Below are positions 56,121 through 64,000 of a stretch of 64,000 nucleotides of DNA, one piece after another (position 1 is the stretch's first letter; each line of letters starts with the position of its first letter). The notes under the pieces are model-generated. The model was not told the DNA's origin and ran no database searches. It worked only from the letters and a program-made list of their open reading frames with translations. Both the position numbers and the translations under genes were made by a program. Origin of the DNA: Massospora cicadina (Eukaryota; Entomophthoromycota; Entomophthoromycetes; Entomophthorales; Entomophthoraceae). The stretch is taken from positions 62,001 to 126,000 of the forward strand of contig JAKSZP010002686.1 in the NCBI GenBank assembly GCA_022478985.1, read 5' to 3'.

Positions 56121-56136
56121 AAGACATTGTTATCAT

Positions 56137-57200
56137 CCAGGTACACCAGTATGAATGATAATTTAAGGTCCCCTCAAAATTGTGTTCATTGCATGCTGAA
56201 AGGTCGCCAACGCATTGCACAGCTCCTATGGCATGCAGGTTGATTGGAATAGCCCTTGCACATCAATTATTATGCACTTCTTGCTCCTCTTGAGGCAGTT
56301 CAATTTGCCAGTATCCAGAGATAAGGTAGATTGCAGTAAAATACTTCGCCCCTCCAAGACAGTCCAAGGCGTCATTGATTCTGGGAAGCGGGTACAATTC
56401 CTTTTTATAGTGGCGTTGAGGCGATGATAATTGATTACAACTCAATAGCTGCCATTCTTTTACTTCACAACCAGATCTGGGCTGACCCATAAGCTCTTTG
56501 AGCGCACAATCATTCCGATTTTCAGCAAGCTTTCTAACTCTTCTATGACTACTTCATCACTAGTCTGTGAATGTCAGATTGGCCTCATTCTGTTAGGCGC
56601 GTTTTCTCAAGTGTCAACGAAGTAGTGTACTCCTTTTGCAAAGCCTAATCCTGGTCATCTTTGGTGAAAATTTTGAAGTATTGTTTAAACAAATCCAGAG
56701 CTTCATGATTCTGTTGCTATAATATTCTAGTAAACAACTCTCAGTGAATTACAGCATGTGGCCAAGGCCCTCAGTTAGTAACCCAAACTCAAATAAATCA
56801 CCAAATTTGACATCCAACTTTAGCTTAACCCTCAGAACCAAATGTATGAATGTGACCACAAGATATTTTTTAACCTTAATATCTCAGGCGGTTTTATTTG
56901 CTAATATGACATTAATTTCCCTATGCCCTGGTATAAGTATCTCAAGCGATACACTAGGTTCCACCTGAGAACGTTTAAGGTGGTATAACAACCCTATATA
57001 GTCCTTCTGGAATGTCCAGAGTAGACCCAATCCTCATAACCATTTGATGGCCTGGAGATATTGTTGTGTCCTTAAACACTCGTAGAGGTATTCCTCAATT
57101 TTTGTTTATGGCAGTTGTCATGTTGTAAAATTTAGGGGCTTTCAATGATCGTTAAAGACTGATAACCCCTAATTGATTAACTGCACAGGTTTGGTATGTG
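56137..57200 (-). pseudogene. linker and reverse transcriptase N-terminal half of element F
   Basis: On the minus strand: GIPLRVFKDTTISPGHQMV (57110-57050) and ILIPGHREINVILANK (56940-56890), then ALDLFKQYFKIFTKDDQD near 56715-56660. The RT start follows, with ELYPLPRINDALDCLGGAKYF, SGYWQIELPQEEQE (56490-56266) and LVYLDDN at the LINE junction. The linker motifs match E (IPSGHQVLLNI, IILPGHGEIKVLLAN). The protease is not found to the right. Confidence 0.85.
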
Positions 57201-58838
57201 CATGATTTGCGTTGTCTGATAATAGATAATAGATGATTGATATAGTATGAAGACTATTATATGTAGTTGAAAAGATAACCAGTTCTGGTCCAACGCTCAA
57301 CCTGTATTTCTCCTCAATATAGTCTAGATGTCTTCAATAGGGATTTATACCCTTATCCGCCTAACTTGATCCACGCCCAGATCCCTAAGTTTACAGCTTT
57401 TCCTCTGGTCTCACGGAGTCTACAGCAGTCCCATCAAATCTCAGCTTCTCTTCTTAAGGATCCTCAATCCTTACTCTTTGTCCTACTAATGAGTCCCCAA
57501 TTAAAGCATACAATCAATAATTTATGAAGATTAATAGAATTGAAACCAATAAAGTAATTCTGTTGCAAATGATTTTTTTATTAAAGTGAATTATCAGGGG
57601 ACTTTATAGAGGAAATTGGTGCCCAACCCTTGGTTGGCACCTCAGACATGAAATGGCAGCCATTGCCATTGAACTTTCCTTTGTCGTCTCACCAGAAATG
57701 GTCTTCTTCATCTGGTTAGAATTCCTTTGGCGTAAATCCTCAAGACTTAAAACGGAAAGAGTCAGAAAACATGTCCCTAACGTTTTTCATTCAATCCCAG
57801 CAAACCAACCATATTTGTTGAGTGGCCTGCTTAGTAAAGGTACTTGTTACCCATTATATCAGTCGCAAACCAATTAATTGTTTATTAGTTGCAGGTGGCA
57901 TCACTCGCCTCACAATTTGCTCCTTAAATTCCCTATTTGTTGGTGATGGAACATGACTGATCTCAACTTTGTACACCTGATAGCTATCATAGCTCAACTA
58001 TCAGATGTCCCCATTCTAATGGCAACTCTGCCCGATGAGATCTTTAGCATTCACCCAGATTGATACCTGGCAGATCTGATCCTAAAGAAAACCCTAAAAT
58101 CCCCTAAACATTATTAGCCCAAAATCAGGGTCAACCAATATCTAGTTCACTCGCCATAGGGAGTTATCCCTAGTGATCCATGTAATCAAGATAGCTGTAG
58201 GTGGTCAAAAATCTTCAACACATCCCCCTTTTGCCTAGATTTCCAGCAAAAATAGGATTAGGACAGGAGAATACCGCCTTGGACACCAGGTCATATATTT
58301 CTTGGTTTCTAGCTGATCACAGTTGGTCTGCACTCAATGCTGCTCAAGACAACCTTTGGCATGCAGTTCTCTTTCTCTTCCTCCTTGCTACCACCTCCTC
58401 AGAGCACGGTTACCATGACCCTCTGCCATGCTGGGCTGATTGAATTACTCATGATGATACTAGTCCTGGGTTCCAGTTTCCCCCCAGTCAGGGCATATAC
58501 CCACTGTCAAAATCAGGATTCTTGGTCTGGAGTCCTTGTTTATTGTTCTTTCTCTTCATCATCAACAGGAGGTTAAGCCGTCAATGCGTAATTAATGGCA
58601 CAAATAAGAATGATTAATTATATTCGCTCTTGTTATTTTCTCTTAATAACTTCTTTAGCTCATATCATTCTTAATTCTTTTAAGAGCTTATCTCATTAAT
58701 TTTGAGATAAATTTCTCGAAATTAGAGCTTAACTGATACAATTGCTTAATGTCAACTATTATAAAAAGTCTAAAATCCCCCTCTCATTCAACTTATATGT
58801 CGAATTCAGAATCTTGGTACCAGCAACTGCTTGACAGA
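57200..58838. other. unassigned repeat-like sequence, LTR features
   Basis: No gene is recognised. On the minus strand CTATAAAGTCCCC near 57615-57600 looks like an LTR promoter. On the plus strand ACTATTATAAAAAGTC near 58755 and a TGGTACCAGCAACTG primer-site-like sequence at 58815-58829 suggest a different LTR end just before 58839. No LTR pair or TSD could be fixed, so at least two overlapping insertion events are suspected. Confidence 0.35.
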
Positions 58839-59757
58839 ATGTCTGATAAAGATGCTCAGCTCTTCCAACTGATGAGTCTATCTGAGTGACAAAATATCTT
58901 CTATGGTCCCCCTAGGACTCATAATCCCATTCAAGTACCTGTAGCCAGTCCTTCTGCAGAACTACCTGAAATGGTATCTTTTTATTAGCACTAGTGGTGC
59001 CCAACCCAAACAACTGGAAATGGTATATAGCCCTGACAAAACCAGATTAGCAATTGTCTCAAATGACTCATGACCAATCCTCCCTCTATCATTGATTCCT
59101 GAATTATATTTTAATACTCTCCTGGATTTGGATCCTTTCACAGAGTACTCCTAAAATCACCAAAACCTCCTAAAGCAATGCCCTCTGCTATTGATCAATT
59201 GTTCCTCACTGGATCTGACTTGCTTCTGGAGTTCGTTTTCTGACTTGACCAATTGTATAAACCAGGCGTACTGTCAACCAAAATAGCCATCAGAAACTGC
59301 AAACATTTTGAACTCTCCTACGCACAATTGAGGAAAAAAGTGACCGAGACTCTGACCATATCTCTGAACCAGCCAATCTCAAAAACATCCTATATCGAGA
59401 TGCTGCAGCCTATTCCCTTCATTTTGCCAGCCATGTTTTTCAAAGTTGGGCCACAAAGCTTCCAGCCTCTCCAAATTCCAATGCTCATTATGCTTTCACA
59501 TACAAGAAGCTCGTTGTTGTCATCTGCAGGGTGCTGTCCACTCCCTGCATGACTATCTCATTTCTGGCATGTCCCATTGGTACCTTCCCCTGATGGCTTT
59601 GATTGGGAGCATAATTCAGCAACCCCCACCTAGTATCACATGCACAATGCCAGCTCATATGTCCAATGTTCTTGATGAAGCCCATCAGCTTGCGCTCAAG
59701 AACAATCTTCCAGCTTTAGTGCCAAAGGATTACTTGGGGTTATTTGCTGACTGACTC
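58839..59757 (+). pseudogene. possible gag of an unclassified plus-strand LTR element
   Basis: ATG at 58839 (MSDKDAQLFQLMSLSE) follows a primer-site-like TGGTACCAG by ten bases. Further on, SAIDQLFLTGSDLLLEFVF-LDQLYK (59180-59265) is followed in two frames by ELSYAQLRKKVTETL and by YRDAAAYSLHFASHVFQSW. Composition and helices would fit a capsid, but no zinc knuckle, protease or RT follows. Low certainty; it may be chance openness. Confidence 0.3.
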
Positions 59758-60369
59758 TTCTTGTTCTGTTGCTTCCCTCCCCAATCTTGGGTATTGCATT
59801 TGGCAAGTACCAATATTTCCATCTCTCTTTCCCTTGTCATGTCCTCTCAGGGATCAGCCTTCAACTAACAAACTTGGCTTCAAGTAGGTCTAGCACTCGT
59901 TAGCATCCAATATTACATAGATTTCGATGGTTTGTTCACTCCTACTGCAATACATCCTCCCTCCCATAAGAGTTGACATAGGCGGAATCATCCCTGAGTT
60001 GGGATAACCAATAAAGAATTTATAAAAATATATCTTTTTTCTGTGCATTTTTATGTTTGTTTTTTTTCATTATATTTTTATCAATCTTTTATTATTTTTT
60101 TGTTCTTTTTATATGGGACATGACCTTCAATCAATTCAGCGATCCATCTTTTTTATTTATTCTTCCAAACTGGTTCCAGGTATACTCTGACCTACCAGTT
60201 ATCTATGGTCCAGAGGTCTTTCTTTTAAGGCTTAACTATCTATTTTGGTTTAGCGGTCCCTTTTTAGGACTTAACCAAATATCAGGATATAATCGTCTCA
60301 ATGACCAGCAGCCCTTTGGGAACATTATTAATTTTATTTTCTTTGATCCACTGCTTTAAACATTAAGCA
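59758..60369 (-). other. AT-rich region with 3' LTR start of element G
   Basis: On the minus strand the purine tract TTATGGGAGGGAGGA is followed by TGTATTGCAGTAGG at 59954, the likely start of G's 3' LTR, which would extend left. The AT-rich stretch 60010-60120 corresponds to the tract after integrase in A and F. Plus-strand frames here (60057-60359) are probably chance. Confidence 0.45.
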
Positions 60370-61400
60370 TGGACTCAATTCATAATCCTACTATCCAAGT
60401 GGTTCTTGATGGAACAGGCGTCTGTTGCCACTTTGGCAATAATATTGAATAGACCCAACCACAACGCATCTAGCTAGTTTTATCTTCCAAAAGCATGTAC
60501 ATTTCAATAGGCAACTTTATCGCCTACTTGGTGTTCTGACAAGGCAGTGGTTCTTATCATCTGTCATTTTGACCGTGATACTCTTTTTAAGGTCGTAGCA
60601 AATGTTTGTGATTGCATCTTAATCAGGATACTAAATAAGATCAGGTACTGCTTGGCACTCATCTCTAATGTTGGTTCAATACTGAATATAAAATCAGTGG
60701 TAACGTGGACTTCATTCCATATAGTAACTAGAATGGCATTTTTCCAATGCCATATGGTGACTAATATTATATAAAAATGTCAGTGAACTGAAGTATTTTC
60801 CCCATGAGGAAGTTCTCACTGCAACCAGCTTCCTCAGCGTCTCAGCCAGCGTCCCATTGACCCGTTCTACCAGTCTGTTCATCTCTGGCTGGTAAGATAC
60901 TGACTAAACTCCTTGGATCCCCATTATCTCATTTAATCTCAGGATAACATGCAATGTGAAATTTGTTCCATTGTCACTCAACAAGTCTTGCGGGATTTCA
61001 TGATAGTATAAAACTTATTTTAGGATAAACCTTGCAGTGTTTGTATCATCCACTTTTGCCAAGGCCTTCATATCAACCCATCTAGTCAGATGGTCGATTG
61101 CAACTATGATGTATTTAACTCTCCCCAGTACTCATGGTTAATGGTTCCATCACATCAATGGACACTATGCCAAGAAAATCCAGGGATGACTAGCTGATAC
61201 CCAATTATGTTCTTGTTAGGCTTGTGCAACTGGAACTTCACACAGTAAGCCAGATAATCTGCTACATCATAGTTGATACACTCCCAGTAATAGTTTAGGT
61301 AAATGTGATCAGCCATCTTCCTCAAGCCTCCATTCATGACAACCTTGTGCACGGCTTAAACAATAGCCATTTTTCCAATGATATTAGAAATAAAAAATTA
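60370..61400 (-). pseudogene. integrase of element G
   Basis: Minus strand: HKVVMNGGLRKMADHIYLNYYWE (61349-61280) and AYCVKFQLHKPNK, the zinc-binding domain with one Cys lost. KYIIVAIDHLTRWVDMKALAK (61115-61050) and the region of NKFHIACYPEIK (about 60970) follow. The tail near 60500-60380 has KLDALWLGPFNIIAKVATDA (GPF motif) and SIKNHLDSRIMN-VHA. Stops are common. Confidence 0.8.
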
Positions 61401-61499
61401 TTTCTCCATCAATTATCTTAAAAACTTGTCCATCCATGGTTTTGATTTATCATCACTTTCCAAAGCGCACCTTGGATTTCATAGAGCACGTTCCCAATT

Positions 61500-61960
61500 T
61501 CTCCTTTGACCATTCTCTGGAATAGCTCATATGCTTGTTGGTATACCACTTGGACTATTGTTACCTTGCTAAGCCATCTGCATACTAATGATAAGCTCCC
61601 ACTCTGTGGACTATCTCATAATTGTAAGCCTGTAGCTTTAATGCCCATCGGCCAGTCATCCTTCTGGTTCTCATAAATTATGCAACCAACGCAACAAGAA
61701 GTGGTCAATCATCACTTTAAAGTGCGTTCCATGAATATACACACAAAACTGTTTACATGCATAAATTACAGTAAGGAATTCACGCTCATTAACAGTGTAA
61801 TTCCTTTTGGCTGTTGATAGTGTCCAGCTCAAATATGCTACCAGATGTTTGTCCCCAAGCTCATCTAGTTGGCTCAGGATGGCGTGATCGCTGTTAATGA
61901 AGCATCAGTCTGTAATATAAATTATCAACAGCTTTTCAGATATTTCAATATTTAAGATTC
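61500..61960 (-). pseudogene. RNase H of element G
   Basis: The minus strand near 61680-61600 gives MTGRWALKLQAYNYEIVHR, and near 61570-61540 YADGLAR. Upstream, ELDTINSQKELHC-type sequence near 61820-61780 corresponds to NYTVNERE in another frame. The domain is recognisable only in pieces. Confidence 0.65.
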
Positions 61961-61989
61961 TATCTAAAACACACATAACTCAACAAAAG

Positions 61990-62733
61990 AACTCTGGGCC
62001 TCTTAAATCCAACTGAGTCCTTTTTTTGGATCTTCCAATAATTGAAAGAGGGGCTTGGTAACTCTCATGAGATCCCATATGAATCTTAGGTTTATCTGAC
62101 CATTCCAAGGAACACTTGGATATCTTGAACAATTTTTGGAACAGCTATTCGCTCTATGGCATAAATTTTTCTGGGCTTGCGGCTGCAGTCCACTAAAGTT
62201 GATAACGAATCACAGATATTACAACTCTTTCAAGAAGAAGTGGCATTTCCTCAGCTTGATCTTCAGGTTAGCCGCGGACAGTCTCTTAAAAACTTCTTTC
62301 AAGTGGTTTGAATGGTCAGTAAATGTCCTGCTGAACACATTTATATCGTCTAAGTACATTAGAACGCATGATAACTTCAGGTCATTTAAGATGGCGTCCA
62401 TGGGCCTTGGAACTTCACAGTTGCATTTCACAGACCCTGGGGCATCCTCGTCGGCTGATATAGCCCCTTAGCGGTGATAATCGCGCATTTTTCTTGGTAT
62501 TCTTTAGAAAAATCAATTTGTCAATATCCAGATATCAGATCCATCGTGGGGAAATACTTTGCTTCTCCCAATTAATATAATGCATCGTCAATTTGTGGTA
62601 TTGGATATGAATCCTTCTTTGTTATCTTATTCAGCTTCTGATAATTGATCACTACCCCATTAGAGCTGTCCTTCTTCTTCACAATTAAAATAGGGCTCTC
62701 CCAGGGACTTGGTGATGAAACTAGAAGCCCATA
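61990..62733 (-). pseudogene. reverse transcriptase of element G
   Basis: Minus strand: YGLLVSSPSPWESPILIVKK (62733-62680), VVINYQKLNKITKKDSYPIP, MDLISGY, EKCAIITAKGLYQP and CVLMYLDDINVFSRTFTDHS, with YLDD intact at plus positions 62345-62356. RLSAANLKIKLRKCHFF follows (62290-62235). One 70-codon piece is fully open (62431-62222). Confidence 0.88.
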
Positions 62734-63767
62734 TGTCAGAAAATCGACCATGGGCTCTGCTAGTTGGCAGGCTAACCAGTATGAAGACTGGTCAGCCCTT
62801 GCCTTTTCACCTTAGGCGTCAGGGCTAGCAGCGCTAGCTAACCCTTAGCATGTCACCCGTGCCATTTGGGGATCCCCTTTAACCTAAACTCCAACCAGCT
62901 AAATAAATAATAAACTTATAACAAAGGGTAGAATAGGCAAAGGAAAATATTTATTGAAAGGGAAGCGCCAGGTATTTATACTATTTACAAAAGGGCTACT
63001 GCGCCCATCGCTGACCTATTGACTCTTCCACTGGTTCTTCCAGCCAACCACTTCTCTTCTTCTTTTACTTCTTCTTCTTCTACATTATCTCTTCCCTGGC
63101 GTCAACCCTCTAGCTCTGTCATTCCTGATGTCTGAATTATTTTTGGCTCATCCTTGGCCTTAAGTCGCCGGTGAGCCATATAAATAATTAACCTAAATAA
63201 ATGTCAAATTTGGATTTGACCTTCAAGTTGAATTAGTGCGCCAGAAACAACTTTGGTCACTCGCTTGACTCATAATATCTTGGCATCTCACCAACATCTA
63301 TTCTCGTCTTATCTTGATAATAAATGAGGCACCAGAAACAACCTCGGCCACCTCAAACTCATAATTGTCAGATCCACCAACATCAGATAATTAGTACAGG
63401 CAGCGAATTCATTGATAAACAAATAAAGAAAATACATCAGCTTTCTGGTGGAAATTGCCACAACAGACTAGAAATGGCAGTTGTCACCGAACTCTAAATC
63501 TGCTGACTGATACTCATTGGATCATTCTCAGCTATTATTTGACAGTGATCCTTGTACTAATTTGGGGCCACCAATTGGCCCCACTCGAACCTAATACCAA
63601 ACTCAGCGGAATACTAATTTTGGCTCAACCCAAATTGGCGAGCAACTAACTAGCAATCATATCAAATAACATGAAATCATGTCAATAAGCCATTCTGCCA
63701 GGATTGGCCATATCATCCCAAATAATGCTAAATCATTGAAGAATTCTATCTGGTTAAATTTCCAACA
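62734..63767. repeat. probable solo LTR inserted between linker and RT of G
   Basis: Group I copies join the linker directly to the RT. Here KLFEAC (minus, near 63775) and YGLLVSS (near 62730) are separated by 1034 bp of non-coding sequence with TGTCAG...TCCAACA ends on the plus strand. The flanking pentamers, CCATA (left) and ACATG (right), are at best a degenerate TSD. Orientation is undetermined. Confidence 0.6.
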
Positions 63768-64000
63768 ACATGCTTCAAATAGTTTGCTGCTCTCTTCTTC
63801 CACTACTGCTTTGGCCACCTTCAACCATCAAATCGGTCTCATCCTTATCAGCAAATTTTCCCTGGTGTCAACTTTTTGGATGACATTCCTTGCACATCCC
63901 AAATCATGGTCATCCTGGTAGAATACTTCCCAATACTTGACAAATAATTTGAGCATCTCCTCCAACTGTCTGTCTTTCAGATCAGCAAGTTTCTCTCAAT
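63768..64000 (-). pseudogene. linker of element G, continuing out of the window
   Basis: The minus strand reads EKLADLKDRQLEEMLKLFVKYW, EVFYQDDHDLGCARNVIQKV and AKAVVEEESSKLFEA, matching ALFQQYKEIFAVNDHDLGC of E and ELFSKYWEIFAQDDFNLGC of A. It is the segment just before the RT fingers. Confidence 0.85.

Larger units (their letters stand above)
45712..57200 (-). mobile_element. Ty3/gypsy retrotransposon F, group I, minus strand, split by the LINE
   Basis: Reading right to left: linker (57190-56560), RT N-terminal half (56560-56137), then the LINE insertion, RT C-terminal half (50058-49800), RNase H, integrase and terminal region. The RT frame is cut at the YLDD motif and continues after removal of one copy of the LINE's TSD. 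The gag and 5' LTR are not recognised to the right of about 57200. Confidence 0.85.
59954..64000 (-). mobile_element. Ty3/gypsy retrotransposon G, group I, minus strand, 5' part outside window
   Basis: Right to left: linker (64000-63768), insertion (63767-62734), RT, RNase H and integrase, ending near 60370. Linker and RT motifs match A, E and F. Its gag and 5' LTR would lie beyond position 64000. Decayed throughout. Confidence 0.85.

Noticed and set aside
57208..58589. TGCGT pair as a TSD of a 1.4-kb insertion in F
   Set aside because: A 5-base match over this distance is expected by chance, the right end lacks a terminal CA, and F coding does not clearly resume beyond 58590.
60372..60470. 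Plus-strand frame resembling a copia-type gag start (MDSIHNPTIQVVLDGT)
   Set aside because: It is the exact antisense of the integrase tail of G (SIKNHLDSRIMN-VHA), which aligns with D, E and F integrase ends.
1..64000. Repeat-induced point mutation as the main cause of decay
   Set aside because: In a well-aligned block of the B LTRs (from TTCTCAG to GTCATTCT) the six base differences are all transversions, and the A LTRs show mixed changes. RIP would give mostly C-to-T and G-to-A. A computed substitution spectrum would be decisive.

Overview
The window is eukaryotic repeat DNA. It is AT-rich, has no intact cellular gene that I can recognise, and consists almost entirely of layered transposable elements. 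At least seven Ty3/gypsy LTR retrotransposons are present (named A-G here), with one GC-rich L1/Tx1-type LINE, two tRNA-derived SINEs, several solo LTRs and an AT-rich satellite with a unit of about 184 bp. The Ty3/gypsy order PR-RT-RNase H-integrase, the L1-type LINE with a zinc-knuckle ORF1, and the complete lack of identifiable host exons suit a TE-bloated genome, perhaps a fungus. I cannot name the organism from sequence alone. All coding regions are broken by stops or frameshifts, so they are annotated as pseudogenes of element domains.

Layout: element E (1-5367, +, 5' end outside the window). A gene-free AT-rich stretch with a minus-strand gag relic, a retro-inserted tRNA half (9073-9136) and a 46-bp LINE 3' end (9173-9256) follow. 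A satellite starts near 9545. It is interrupted by a solo LTR (9693-18104), which is itself split by complete element D (10381-17867, TSD GCAAC) and carries SINE1 (17882-18044). The satellite resumes, takes a second solo LTR (18713-19368), and inverts its orientation near 20950. It is then interrupted by element C (21265-45379). C's integrase is split by element B (28418-43826, TSD GGAAT), and B's gag is split by element A (29636-38548, TSD GTGCC). A's 3' LTR holds SINE2, whose empty site is preserved in A's 5' LTR. After the inverted satellite resumes (45380-45711) come minus-strand element F (about 45712-57200) and minus-strand element G (59954 to window end). F's reverse transcriptase is split exactly at its YLDD motif by the LINE (50059-56120, 16-bp TSD). 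G carries another insertion at 62734-63767.

The gypsy copies fall into two groups by protein similarity. Group I (A, E, F, G) has a gag with a G-N-[IV]-H-S-F-L-K signature. Group II (B, C, D) shares a different gag, and in D that gag includes a coiled-coil-like stretch followed by a collagen-like Gly-X-Y run. The three group II copies also all have an altered protease active-site triplet. Target-site duplications, reading frames that resume across insertions, and LTR divergence (C more diverged than B, B more than A) give a consistent insertion history.
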